Assembly: GCF_010093535.1 (NCBI RefSeq)
Contig: NW_022985200.1
Location: 655,056-719,055, forward strand
Length of the DNA stretch: 64,000 nt
Reading direction: 5' to 3'
Source: Lindgomyces ingoldianus
Taxonomy: Eukaryota > Ascomycota > Dothideomycetes > Pleosporales > Lindgomycetaceae
The position numbers and the translations under genes were made by a program. The notes beneath the pieces are model-generated. The model searched no databases. It saw nothing but the letters and a program-made list of their open reading frames with translations, and was not told the DNA's origin. Below are positions 11,384-22,875 of the stretch, piece after piece; within the stretch, counting starts at the first letter, position 1, and every line of letters begins with the position of its first letter.

Positions 11384-11896
11384 TGTGGGAAAGTTTGGAA
11401 ATCGAGAAAGGATGATTGTATGGCTGGGAGAGATGGATTGTGTGTTTTTGATGGGCTTGTGAGCCGGCAAAAATTTTGTGGTGGAGCTGTTGAGGTTCAG
11501 GGAGTGGATCGCGTTTCGAGCATCCTATTGGCGGTGCCTCCGATTTCCTGATTGAGGTTTGTGACGCAAGATACGTCTTCTGAGTTATACTCGAACTAAA
11601 GAGATCCTCGAAATGTTAAGGGCGAAAGTGTCACGACGAGAACAGGAGCTTCAAACAAGAAATGAAATTTATTTCCTTTCCCACCGCAAAGTGCTGATGC
11701 CATGGAAAATTTCGAACTCGAGATATCCCGGACCTCAGGTACCCCGCAGCGGGTGAGGGGCGATCAGGAGGTGGCCGAAGTAACTCCACTAGCTCATATG
11801 ACTATTTCGGCAATCCTTCTCCCGGTCTTCCATCACAAGAGCATGCGTGTTACACGGTAATCTCCAGCACTTCCGATCGACACCTGCTGCGAGTAG
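11384..11896. promoter_or_regulatory. Divergent promoter, aldose reductase / Zn2Cys6 regulator
   Basis: 513 bp shared by two divergent starts. No coding frame is supported. It contains the GC-rich palindrome at 11743-11753, listed separately. Confidence 0.55.
11743..11753. promoter_or_regulatory. Candidate Zn2Cys6 binding palindrome
   Basis: CCCGCAGCGGG is a perfect 5-bp inverted repeat around one base, containing CCG-N3-CGG. Everted CCG/CGG pairs are a known half-site arrangement for dimeric Zn2Cys6 proteins. It lies midway in the divergent promoter beside a Zn2Cys6 gene, so autoregulation or control of the reductase is a reasonable guess. Such short sites also occur by chance. Confidence 0.3.
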
Positions 11897-13954
11897 ATGA
11901 TGGACGATACAGAGCAAGCTGACGGAACCGGAAATCCTTCTCATAGCCGGCAGAAGCGGTCAAGAGCCGGATGTTTGACGTGCCGAACAAGACGCCGAAA
12001 ATGTACATTTTAGTCGCCGCCGAATGTTAAGAGACGAGCTGATGATTGTACAGGCGATGAAGGTAAACCAAAGTGCAGCAATTGTATTTCGAAAGGCTTT
12101 GAGTGTCGATATGCGGCTGCTTTTCAGATTTTGGGCAAGAATAACTTCACGCCTGATGTCTCCACTAGTTCGAAATATACAAAGGTCCAGGTGAGCACAA
12201 AAGCACATTGGTTACCACCCCATTGTGCAGTACAAGGGTCGAGTTTAGAAACTGCAAAAGGTGTTCATTAAAATATTAACTGACTGTAGTTCGTTTCGAA
12301 AGCCAGCGAAAAGCAACATAATAGTAGTGAGGAGTATGGGGGAATTCATACCAATAATGCCTCGAAAGATTCCACAACATCGCCAATTCAACAACCGGAA
12401 AGTGCAGACGCAGAAGAAATAACCGGAAATGATGAGCTAGCCACAACCAGAAGCTCTTCGGCAGAAAATTACGAGTTTGCCTTGCATGGGTTGCTCGCTC
12501 TCGGGGCTGGAAACGCAGGTATCATCAATGCCGATCACAGCGTCTCTCCTCGGACCGTACTAGCAGACAGTATTTCTTCCTCCCATCTCCAAGACAAGAT
12601 CAACGTAGCGCAAGCCCAATTCGCATTGGATGGATTCAGTAGTGACCAAGGTGGAGTTGAGAATCAGCCTGAGCAGTCCTGGGAAGTGATAGGGACCCAA
12701 GATGATGTTATCATCGAAGATCTTTCTCATGAGCGGGCTCTCGAATTGCTCAAACATTACCGATATCAAATAGCTCCGTGGGTGGGTAGCCTCATCCTAA
12801 CGAATGATGAATAAAGGCTGACGAGGCTGGAATATGATTCAGCTCGACATCTGTGACCGGAAGCATTCCTTTGGTTGCGAAGTTCTGGGGCAATCGACGG
12901 CTTCAAAGTCACTTCGCTGTGCATTGTTGTCGCTTGCTGAAGCAGCACTGGGAAGGGAGAAGGATGGCCGTCAACCACCTAATCCAATACTGATAGCAAA
13001 TGATATGGAACGCGGCGATCAAATAGATAATACTCAGAACGGTTTGCTGGAAGTCCTACCTAAAGTAGGGCATGCAATTGCAGACCTGTCTGGTTTTTGG
13101 GAGCAGGACGTTATTGTTTCCCTGCCGAGTAACTTACAAGATCTGACGTTACCTAAAGTAAGCAATAGAACCTTAGCCTCATGCTCTTATTGGCTCCTGG
13201 TAAGACTTCGTGAGTTTATGGGATCGGCTGGGCATCGCAATAGAAAGAGCTAACTCCAAAGATAGAACTCGGTGTTGCACTTGTGAATGGAACGCCATCA
13301 CGAATCACAATACCTTTTCTTCCGTCGACATATCAGACCTACTCGCCTGAAATGAGTCCTGAAGAGGTTTTCCAGTTCGCAAATAGAGCTGTAGGACTCT
13401 GCACCGACGCAACTCTTTTCTGTTACGGAGGCGAAGACGCAGTGCTGAAGGAACGATATGGAATAAACCGAGTCGAAGCATGGGGAAGGCTACTCCAAAG
13501 TTTTAATGAATGGTATACCAACAGGCCCCAGGACTTTGAAGCTATCATTGAACTTTCATCGAGGGATAGCAAGTATTCCGAAGATGAATTTCCAACTTTA
13601 ATATTTACGGATGGCGCTGCGGTACTAGCCAACCAACTTTATCATACGGGTATGTTACTTCTCCTGCAAAACAAGCCGAAATTTGCAGAGAGGGCTACGT
13701 TGAGTGCTTCAGCATTGTCCACTCTGTGGCACATGCACAGGGTGTGCGGAATTGCGACGAACAACGATCGAAGGGAATGTTGGGATCCATGTCTTCTTGC
13801 GTCTCTATTTATGGCCGCTCGCGCAGCGACACACCGGAGTCAGCATTCAGCAATATTCAACACACTAGAACGCGTACAAAGACTTACGGGGTGGGATGTT
13901 ACACGCCACACAAGTGCTCTCAAGGATGAGTGGCAGCTAGCGGAAGGATGGTGA
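11897..13954 (+). CDS. Zn2Cys6 fungal transcription factor
   Basis: Five exons (11897-12002, 12054-12190, 12290-12781, 12843-13199, 13262-13954) give 594 residues. The zinc cluster near residues 28-55 is complete: CLTCRTRRRKC, then (across the first intron) GKPKCSNCISKGFEC, matching C-x2-C-x6-C ... C-x2-C-x6-C. The C-terminal half is the fungal-specific regulatory domain, with QIAPW, YWLL and LWHMHRVCGI segments. Introns use standard donors (GTACAT, GTGAGC, GTGGGT, GTAAGA) and CTGAC/CTAAC branch sites. Two consecutive ATGs open the frame (11897 and 11900). It is divergent from the aldose reductase and tail-to-tail, 33 bp apart, with a paralogous regulator. It probably controls the surrounding sugar/polyol genes, by position only. 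Confidence 0.9.
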
Positions 13955-13987
13955 AGATTTATATCGCAACATGAAGGTCTTTCGTGT

Positions 13988-15559
13988 TCACAGCTCTCCT
14001 CGAACCTTGTAGCCCCATGTATTCTCAAGATCGCGAATGCGCCAGCATGCCGTCCATCCCGTCAGAGCTTCGATATGACGAATAGTTTTGACGACGAGAG
14101 CCTGCTCTGAGCTGTGACTTAGGAGACGCCCAGCAATCCACAGCGGTTGAATGGCATTGTTGAGGCATCCTTCGTGAGGATTTGCCAAGGAGATACCACA
14201 TATTCGTCTTGCATGCCAGAGGGCGGAGGTGGTAGGTGAAGGACACACTGTCTTCACCTTCGGATTCGAAGTGAGGAGGAGCACGCACGCGGTGTGATAC
14301 AATTGATTTGAGGATATAGCTGCCCAGTGAGAGAAAAAGACATGAGGGAAAGGAGTGGACGGGGCAGTCTCGACTGGAAGCATTTCCTTGGGTCTATAAA
14401 ACGACCACCTTTCCAATTGCTCCCAAAGGCGAGACCACCGATCATGGAAGTGTTGGGTATCGCATTGGTTCTCCTTTCCGAGCTCGACATATTTGTTACG
14501 GTCGGAGATGAGCTCGCAAGTTTTTGCACACAGGTAGACCGCCAAGTTGGCATACATGTCGGGGGACGCAGTGTTCCGGAATAGAGGTCCAACTAAATTG
14601 TCTGGAGTGTTCGGTGGAAGCCAATTCGAAGGCCTGACGAGTGTACTCTCCGTACCATCTGAAATGAGAGCTCCACAAACGTCTTGAGCGTAGTCAGCGC
14701 TGATGGTGGTCCCTAGGAGAAATGTGAATCGGCCATATCACTCACCCATGCGAGCATAGCACCAAAAGACGGCCTGCAAGATGCCACCGCTGAAGCCATT
14801 CACTCCAAAGGCCTCAAAAATTGCAGCGCAACCTTCAAGATGGCGACGCCAATCCTGAGCACTTGCAGAAAACATTTCTAAACAACAGAGAACGACACAA
14901 GCCGCTATAACGTGGGTATCGCGCGCTTGAAGCAATGGCGTGAGCAAACGGATCGCTTCTTGATATAGCTCGAGGCTGTTGAATGAGGATTGGGTCTTCT
15001 CTTTACGCTCTAGTTGGCGAGCGCCAATAGCGAGAATAGCATATAGTAACGGAGGTGATTCTCTGGCAAGGGCTGGAAGTTGGATGCCAAAGGCACGGTT
15101 GCCATCAAACATGTCAAGCTACATTCGGAGTTAATTTCTTAAAAGGGTCAAGTCTCTTCCTGAGCTCACCCACGGGGCTACTTTTGCGATATAATTCTTC
15201 AGGTAATGAACTCGCCTGCCCTTAGCGAGCACTAGTTTGATGTTCCACGATCGGTCACTATTACCCTGATCTTCTTCAATAGGGGTCCCAGCCCGAGTGG
15301 GGGCTGCTGAACGTGCAGTAGTAAAGAGAAGACACCGTAACTCCTCTTGGGATGCTAGATAGTTCGGGTCTTGAGCGAATTCATCAAATCCCCAACTTGT
15401 CGCTGGAGAGTGGAAAGGATCTATGGTTTCAGGTGCATTGCCCACTGGGCTCGTCAGACCATGGCCAGTTGGTGGAGGAAGGCCAACCGCAAGGAAGTTT
15501 CCCGAGGTAGGCTCACTATAGAACCGCGGTCGCTTGTCAACATGGCTGTCGTCTGTCAT
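13988..15559 (-). CDS. Fungal-specific regulator-domain protein without zinc cluster, paralogue of the convergent gene
   Basis: Three exons (15559-15170, 15118-14746, 14682-13988) give 485 residues. The protein matches the C-terminal part of the neighbouring Zn2Cys6 factor: VAPW^LDMFDGNRAFG against IAPW^LDICDRKHSFG, FWCYARM^ against YWLL^, and SALWHARRICGI against STLWHMHRVCGI. Both introns (15169-15119; 14745-14683, branch CTGAC) fall at the same protein positions as in the paralogue. The N-terminus is Pro/Ser-rich and shows no C-x2-C-x6-C cluster, and the frame upstream of 15559 holds no in-frame ATG before a stop. Either the DNA-binding domain is lost or it sits on an undetected 5' exon within 15.6-16.1 kb. 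If truly lost, it could act as a dimerising modulator; that is inference. Confidence 0.82.
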
Positions 15560-16499
15560 GGCGTCAGATGCGTTGGAAGAGCGAGAGCGAGAAAAAAGCA
15601 AATGCGTGGAGAATCTTGGAAGTGTGGAGAAGTGGCTGGCTTCATGACTGGGACTTTGAGCATGTTTAAGCGATCACGTGTATTATTCCCCAGGCCTCGG
15701 CTCCGCAAAACGTACCTCTAACGCCCCATCAATGTTCCACTGCACAATTTGACGAGCTTTAATGAACTGTGTCCTAGTGACCAATTCTGCTATCACCAGA
15801 TGCAGTCTTCTATTCATCTTAAACCCTCTGAGAGTCTTGCTGTCGACAATTGCTCTCCACTGACCCCAAATATTGTCCCAACGAGTGAAATTGTGCGCCA
15901 TAGTGGTAAATTGGGGCTAGGTCTCCCAAACGTATGGAAAAAAAAAAACACATCCCGATTCAGGTATCTGTCACAACCACTCCTTGGCACGTGCAATGAA
16001 ACAAGATCGAGGCCCTGACTTACGAGAGGCGCAGTAATGGCACCGATAGCCGCACTAGTAGTATCTGCGTTAGTACAGTCTACTATTTAAAATTGTGCTC
16101 ATATCTACGACTAAGTCTTTCAGTACGGCTCGTACAAGCAGCGAGCGGCCTTACGAGAAGAGCACCGGTTTACCCCAAGCAGCTTCCGTGTGGCAGATTA
16201 TTTTATTGCCTAGATAAGCTGTCATGTTCGCTCATATGTGTTTGCCTCCCTTTCTATCTATCAAACAACATTCCTGGGAGTGCGGGGTTGTCAGGCAAGT
16301 AGCGGCTTCTGCTAAGTGGCCAATAAGGATATACGCTTCGGCCCGGTCCTTCGTATTGTTTTCACTCGTCGACTCAAATACATATGGTAGATGTGGAAGC
16401 GATGTGAGTTTCAGGGAAAGGCTTCCGGCTGGGCGCCAGCAAGCAGCCTATGCGTCTAACGTAAATTATATAGCTCCTGGTCTGAGAGTCTTGGTGCAT
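15560..16499. other. Intergenic region between regulator and transketolase
   Basis: 940 bp. A minus-strand frame (about 15901-15716) reads MAHNFTRWDNIWGQWRAI and ends at a GTACGT donor; upstream, a GTAAGT donor lies near 16026-16021. These could be unrecognised exons, possibly the missing 5' part of the regulator, but I cannot join them to a known domain. Otherwise nothing is recognised. Confidence 0.35.
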
Positions 16500-18842
16500 C
16501 TACAAGTCGGCGAATTCTTGCCTTAAGATATGGTCCGCCTGAATCCTTGTCAAGTACTCTCCCACCTTAGCTGCCATAGGGGCGACTTCGAACCCAAAGA
16601 ACTCGTAAGCTGCCTTGCCCGGGAGGCTGTGACCGAATCGCTTCACGCAGATAGCCGCGTTTGCGTATCTTTCCCAGCCGTTCGGAGCATACGGCTCGAT
16701 GACGACTGCTGGTATACCACGGTGCCTTCTCAGCGTATCTCGCTTGTATTCCAAGGATTGAGCTTCGAACAGCCGCTGGCATGGGAAACTGACAACCCGA
16801 GCTCTGACATTCTTAGTCGATTTCAGTTCATTGGCCACTTCCACAGCAAAAGATAACTCCCCACCCACGCCAATTAATGTTACGTCGGCGTCCTCAACTT
16901 CCTCCAACACGTAGGCACCTTTGGCCACACTATTCCGATTTGTGTGGGCTAGCTGTGGCAGGGCATGCCTAGAAGTCGAGATAATAGTTGACATTTTCTT
17001 TGCATCAATTGCAGCGATCCACGCGCCTGCCGTCTCTTCACTATCGCCCGGTCTAATATATAAAACTTCGGGCATTGCTCGATATAACGCCGCTAGTTCG
17101 ATAGGCTGGTGGGTTGGGCCATCCTCACCCATACCAATTGAGTCGTGTGTGGCAGCGTGAATCACCTGGAGGCGCTGCAATGCACCCATACGAACAGCAG
17201 GAGCCGCATAGAGGTAGAAAATGAAGAAGGAAGAAGTGATTGGGGTGTAAGTGTTCGGCGCGAAGGCAGCTAGCCCATTTGATATCGCGCACATGGCGTG
17301 CTCTCGTACACCATAGTGGATGTATCGCCCACTGTAATCTCCCATAATACCGCACGCTGTCTTGAGACCAGGCTAGGTACCGTCAGCTCCACATTTCCCA
17401 CAGTCGTATAGTGAAAGGCCTACATGTTGGAAGTCAACCTTCCCTTTCCAGATCATGTTGACTGAAGGCGACAGATCGGCAGTACCAACCATGAAGTTAT
17501 TCACTTCCTTGGCAACGGGGTTAAACACTAGCCCTGATGCTACTCTCGTTGCTGTCGGCCTCTGTGGGAACGTGCTTGGAATTAGCTCTTTCCAATTTTC
17601 CGGTAAGCGTCCTTCCACTCGTCTTCGGAATTCTGCGCCTAGCTTAGGGTACTTCGCCTCGTATTCCCGAACCTTTTCTTCCCAGGCTTTCACCAAGCTC
17701 TGTCCCTCTGCTGGAATATTTTTAAAGAATCTTCGCACGTCTTCGCTGACGACAAACGACTCTTTTGGGTCGAAGGAGTACAGTTTCTTCATATTTGCGA
17801 CGTCTGCTGGACCGAACGCAACCCCGTGTGCCACCGCATTGCCTGCTACCGCACTTCCGAGTCCGATGATAGTCCGCACATTAATGAATGTGGGCTTTCC
17901 TTTCGACTCTCTTGCTTTGTTCAATGCCCTGACAATTCCTTGGATATCAAAGCATCCGTCTTCAATATCTATCACGTCCCACCCACTTGCTCTCATCTTC
18001 GCGTTTACATCTTCGGTGTTGGTGAGGTCGACGCTCCCATCGCACGTAATTTGGTTATTATCATATATGATGGTGAGATTGTTCAGTCTCAGGTGTCCAG
18101 CAAATGAGATGGCTTCCAGGGCCACGCCTTCTTGCAGACATGCGTCCCCAACCATGCACCACGTGTGGTTGGAGACAACGTCGAAATCTGGAGTATTATA
18201 AATGGCTTGGAGATTCTTAGTTGCCATAGCAAGTCCAACAGCATTTGCTACCCCCTGCCCCAGTGGCCCAGTTGTCACTTCTATACCTTCATGCTCGATC
18301 TCCGGGTGACCTGGACAAAGCGCATCGACTCGATCGGAATGGTATGATTTGAGCTGATTAAGCGTCATGGCTTTATAACCTGTCAAATGGAGAAATGTGT
18401 ACTGGAGAAGACACGCGTGGCCTACTAGGCATTAGTGGAACCTTCTCACCTCAGATGATGTTGGATTCACAAGAGCTCACCGTTTGACAGGACGAATCGG
18501 TCGCGGTTGAAATAGTCAGGTGTGTGCGGCGCGTACCTCATTACATACTTCCACAATGCGACCCCAATTGCAGCCATACCGATCGCTCCACTGCTCTGCT
18601 GTTAGTCTGAAAACTTGCATTTATACGGTTTCCACTTGCCCTGGATGCCCTCCATTAAATTGCTGGCACAAATCAGCGATCAGCAATCTAAACGTCTTCA
18701 AGACATGGTCGTGCTCATTCGAGAGCGACTGAACCGTGGCCTTCTTAAGTTCTTCTTCTTTCCGCAGCCCGTTCACGACGTTCTTGCCATACTCTGTCTG
18801 GGCGTAGTCGTTCGCTTGCAGTTTTCCCGGTCCGACATGCAT
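16500..18842 (-). CDS. Transketolase, dihydroxyacetone-synthase-like
   Basis: Four exons (18842-18640, 18590-18481, 18421-17424, 17372-16500) give 727 residues. Family members are thiamine-diphosphate enzymes that move a two-carbon unit from xylulose 5-phosphate; dihydroxyacetone synthases use formaldehyde as acceptor. Visible signatures: GGHPGGAIGM (~65), SNGHACLLQY, TTGPLGQG, the ThDP/Mg segment GDACLQEG...YDNNQITCDGS, GIMGDYSGRYIHYGVREHAM, and EDGPTHQPIE. GDACLQEG and CDGSVD resemble dihydroxyacetone synthases more than cytosolic transketolase. Intron 1 (18639-18591) is a GC-AG intron with donor GCAAGT and branch ACTAAC; it restores the invariant GGHPGGAIGM, whereas the nearby GT does not. 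The C-terminus EFADL is not a PTS1 signal, unlike the peroxisomal yeast enzymes. Divergent from the polyol dehydrogenase. Confidence 0.88.
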
Positions 18843-19332
18843 GGCGTTAAATTCTACTTACAAAGTAATTAAAGATAAAGAATAAGAAGGAAGAAGGTTC
18901 TTAAAATCCGACTCTAGCACTCGCAATATCGCTCCTCACATAACGGGAACAGGATTACTCTTCTGGGCAATCCGGAGTCGTGTGGTGTGCCGGTCCGAAA
19001 AAGGAAATTAGAGCCTACGTGGTCTGCATCCGACGCTGTCAGCAATTCCCACCCCGATGCGAGCAACTGCCAAAGTGCATATTTTTCCACATTTTCTCCA
19101 GACTCTGTTCTCAACACTCTATAGCGCTGGTCTCGCTATTAGTAATACCCTACTCATGTCGATATCGGAATCACGACTTTTCTCAACTTTCACAGCCCAC
19201 AGCGCGCTTCTGCCGGCACTAGTCACTTGTATATTCACGAACCACCATACGCACATTCTCAGATTTACTTCCGAAGAGTACTTTCAGACATCGTGTTAGC
19301 TTTCGTTTGAGCGATCGCGGCTCTCTATCAAT
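18843..19332. promoter_or_regulatory. Divergent promoter, transketolase / polyol dehydrogenase
   Basis: 490 bp between two divergent starts, which suggests co-regulation. No coding frame is supported, and no repeated operator was recognised by eye. Confidence 0.5.
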
Positions 19333-20742
19333 ATGTCACCATCGGTTGTCATCAACCCTTCCTGCCTTTTCTCCACTCAGGCTAAGACTATCTCTCAGAC
19401 TTCGAATGGCGCTTTGCAACCCCCCAAAAAGACCATTGTAGCGCCTCTCCCGAATCCATCACTCCAAGTCACTGCAGACCACCAATTGAAGCAAGTTGAG
19501 GCACCGGTGTACCCCCCGGGTCCGGGAGAGGTACTTCTACATATCAAGGCAACTGGTGTTTGCGGGTATACTATGAAAGAGCATTACACTGACTGGGAGC
19601 TGAAAGTAGTGTAGATCTGACATCCACTTCTGGAAAACCGGACGGATAGGTTCTCTTGTGGTTGAGGGCGACTGCATACTTGGTCACGAGGCGTCTGGCG
19701 TGGTTCTTAAATGCGGAGAGGGAGTCGCAACCTTAATGCCAGGTGTTCTAAACCCAATAGGAATATATAGGAGCGGCGACTAATATTGAGTTATAGGTGA
19801 CCGTGTAGCAGTTGAGCCTGGTGTACCTTGTGGACAATGCTTTCTATGCATGGATGGACGATACAACCTCTGCGAAGACGTGCAATTCGCAGGCGTATAC
19901 CCATATCATGGAACGATTCAAAGATTCAAAATTCACCCCGCAAAGTGGTGTCACAAGTCAGCCTTTCTTTTCTCCTATGTTGTCCCTTAATTTAATCAAT
20001 CTGCAGACTCCCAGACAACGTTACATTCTCTGAAGGTGCCCTCCTTGAGCCTCTCAGCGTTGTCATGCACGGCATCAAATCCGCCGGTCTCTCCCTCGGT
20101 CGCGGGGCAGTGATATGCGGTGCTGGACCTATCGGACTAATCGCGCTTGCCGCGGCACGGGCATCCGGTGCTCACCCCCTCGTTATCACTGATCTTGAAC
20201 CACGTAGACTCGACTTTGCGCAGAAGTTTGTGCCTTCGTGTATGACATACCAAGTCGATTTGTCACTTGACGCCAAGGGGAATGCGAAGAATATAAGAAA
20301 GTTGTTTGGCATGGAGGAGTACTTTCTGCCAGATACTATATTAGAGTGTACAGGGGTTGAGAGTAGCGTTGTTACCGCCGCATATACCGTGAGGAGGGGT
20401 GGAATAGTCATGGCTATTGGAGTTGGAAGGCCCATAATGAATAATCTTCCTTTTATGCATCTATCTTTAGCAGAGGTAAGCAACTCCCTCTTGCTTGACT
20501 TCTTAAGACTGAAATCTACTAATGCACGAGTGAACTAGATCAGCCTGAAATTCATCAACCGATACCGTGACACCTGGCCTGGTGGCTTGCAGTGTTTGGG
20601 AGGCAAGATACTGGATTTGAAACCTTTGGTGACACATATCTATCCGTTGGAGAAGGCGTTGGATGCTCTGCATACTTGCTCGCACTTGAGCAATGGGAGT
20701 ATTAAGGTGCAGATTGTTGATGATGTTGACGTGGTGTTTTGA
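19333..20742 (+). CDS. Zinc polyol dehydrogenase, L-arabinitol 4-dehydrogenase/sorbitol dehydrogenase type
   Basis: Five exons (19333-19565, 19615-19742, 19797-19956, 20007-20475, 20539-20742) give 397 residues. It belongs to the medium-chain dehydrogenases that oxidise pentitols or hexitols with NAD+. Exon joining restores GVCGSDIHFWK (catalytic Zn cysteine) and GHEASG (catalytic Glu). CGQCFLCMDGRYNLC supplies the four structural-zinc cysteines, GAGPIGL is the Rossmann loop, and ITDLEPRR carries the acidic residue that favours NAD+. RYRDTWPGGLQ and KPLVTHIYPLEKALDAL match arabinitol dehydrogenases. The N-terminus has ~45 extra residues compared with many homologues. With the aldose reductase and transketolase nearby, it would provide the oxidation step of a pentose/polyol route. 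Xylitol or sorbitol dehydrogenase activity is the main alternative. Confidence 0.88.
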
Positions 20743-21611
20743 TGGTTGATGCATTTCTTAAGCGGGGGTTCGAGTGAAGAGAGTTAAACTGTGGAGAAGA
20801 AAGGGCAATTGAATCTTAAAATGAGGCCCAAGAGCTGCAGTTACATCATACTGAAGAAGACGTGCGTTCTAAAAATTGGGCTACCGCTGCCATTCCAAGG
20901 TTCTCAAGATACGCCCTTGCCCCGCCAGAAATACAGTCAATCCCGCGGATTTTAAGCTGACATAGCCCTGACCAGAGTTCTATGGAGGTGAGGAAGTTTG
21001 AATGGGATAAAATAGTCGGTAACCGGCACTTTCAAATTTCAGTCATGAATGTGCAATTCCATCTCGCGACTCTCCATTTGCGGAAATTGAAGTCTCCGAG
21101 TGTGCAGCAACGTCAACACCACAACCACCACTACAGGGCTTCTGCGAGTCAACGCTAGTACTTCCCGGTTCCTAAAATATCGAACTTTACATGTCTCCAT
21201 TTTGATTTGCCGATAATTCCCCGGACGGCAATTGAGATCGCAGAATTGGACATCCCCAATTGGACGCCACATTTCCGCATCGGCCTAGTTTTTGCATGAT
21301 CGTGCATGCAATAGGCCCGAACCCAAAAGTTCGGGATCTGGGGAAAATCCTTGCATGTGCGTTTCGAGGCCGCATCTGCTTGCGTGCCTATTGCCTATCG
21401 GAGACTTTGCGTCAGGTTTTCTAGACTGACGATTCCATATAGGGGCCCGTGATTCGACTTCAGTTATAAGTCGTGCAGCTCCCCGGGTTGAAGAAGAATA
21501 CAGGAGCGGTACTGGACTACGGGTTAAGATTGAAGTCGAGAACCCTTTTTCTATCACTCCCATCCTCTTATTTGGGTTGAGATACAACTCCCCCTCGAGC
21601 TATCACTCAAC
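20743..21611. other. Intergenic region
   Basis: About 870 bp between the polyol dehydrogenase and the broken permease. Short frames on the minus strand lack similarity or codon bias. It would have held the promoter of the permease. Confidence 0.45.
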
Positions 21612-22170
21612 ATGTCTACCGCCCTCGACACCAAGCCATCGGCGGTTGAAATAAACGAGCAATTCCCCAGCAAACCCGGCGCGACTGAAACCTCTCAACT
21701 GGAACATCTTTCTAACGCGGAAGACTACGGACTCGACAAACTTGCGTCGTTCCGTAAATACCCCCTGGACATGCGCTTGGAGCATTTACGCCGTCTGGGT
21801 TGTCCTGCTTGTCAGTTTTGAGAACCAGGCTTCGGGAAATGTGATTGGAATTCCCGAGTTTAGGAATGACTTTGGGAGAAGCTTTGAGGTCAATGGGACG
21901 GTGAGTTATGTGTTGGATGCGAAGTGGTAAAGCGCTTTTCAGGGCGCTCTAGTAGCTTCGTGAGTTTGCCTTCAATTTCGAAGTATGACTGTGGGAATTT
22001 GTTTGGAAAGGGCTGCGCCGATGAGAAGAATAGGGATGGTAATGAAGGTGGGGATTTCGGCTGTGACGCGAGTAATTCCTACTATAGCGTTAGGGGAAGT
22101 AGCTACCCTGGGATCGCTCATTCGGCTCTGAGATCGAAGGGAGGGTTTCGAAAAAGAGCTTGAGATCAGG
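21612..22170 (+). pseudogene. Broken MFS sugar permease (5' fragment)
   Basis: The N-terminal 55-60 codons from the ATG at 21612 (MSTALDTKPSAVEINEQ) end in the frame of a short cytoplasmic tail. Around 21785-21795 the frame shifts by one base; the continuing frame reads YAVWVVLLVSFENQASG and GIPEFRNDFG, typical of transmembrane segment 1 and the loop of fungal sugar/H+ symporters. A TAA at 21928-21930 interrupts AKW^SAFQGA, where a CAA (Gln) is expected, a C to T change. Further stops and shifts follow (TGA near 21960), and after ~22170 no permease similarity can be followed. The gene therefore lacks most transmembrane segments. Its position beside sugar genes suggests the cluster once had its own transporter. 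Confidence 0.7.
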
Positions 22171-22875
22171 TTCCCGCAGCTTTATCGTCTCCACACGGCG
22201 ACAAAGCCGGGAGTAAGGAAATATCTTCGCCAGGAATCCCCATGCGGGAAACCAGGACCAGTTTGAAAAACAATCCTGACGATAAGTGGAATTTACCTGG
22301 TATGGAAATCTAGTAAATGGGTTTCTATATTTGTATATTACTTTAGGAGTCTTCTTCATCCTCCCGATAGCTGTTCCAGCAAACTGGGTATAGCTTGGCA
22401 TCATATCCTAAGTTGTTTCGTCATTATCCTCGAGTCAACAGACACGAAGAGTTCCGATTCATTATCGGGCAACGAATTAGTGCCGGGAATGTCCAGTAAA
22501 TCACCGTTCCTCCCATCCGGGTCCTTTTCTTACACTATTTGATTTGTGCTGGACCTTCCATGGAATACATCGCCATTCCAATGCAGCAACTCCAAGCATA
22601 TCTCTCCAGAATCTTATCTTTCTTTACGGCAGGAAGTCGTTTGCCTAGACTATTAATTGTCGGGCCAGTGGAGTCCAGGGCTCGGCAGGTTCGAATCATG
22701 AAAGGCGACTCGAAAGATGTGTGGTCCGGGCCAAGACCCTGAATCCCCACAATGCGGGGATCGTTTCGCCATGTGACAGATATTATTGTGAGCAATCGCT
22801 GCTGAATTAGGGAACAGAAATGAATTCTTCTAAAACGTTTGACTTATTATCGATTTTCCTCAATTGCTGGTGAAT
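22171..22875. other. Non-coding or fully decayed sequence
   Basis: About 700 bp with only short frames on both strands. It may contain unrecognisable remains of the permease 3' part. No RNA gene or repeat was recognised. Confidence 0.4.

Noticed and set aside
14713..14745. 33-nt intron in the minus-strand regulator
   Set aside because: It is too short for a fungal intron. The acceptor at 14683 gives a 63-nt intron with a CTGAC branch and matches the paralogue.
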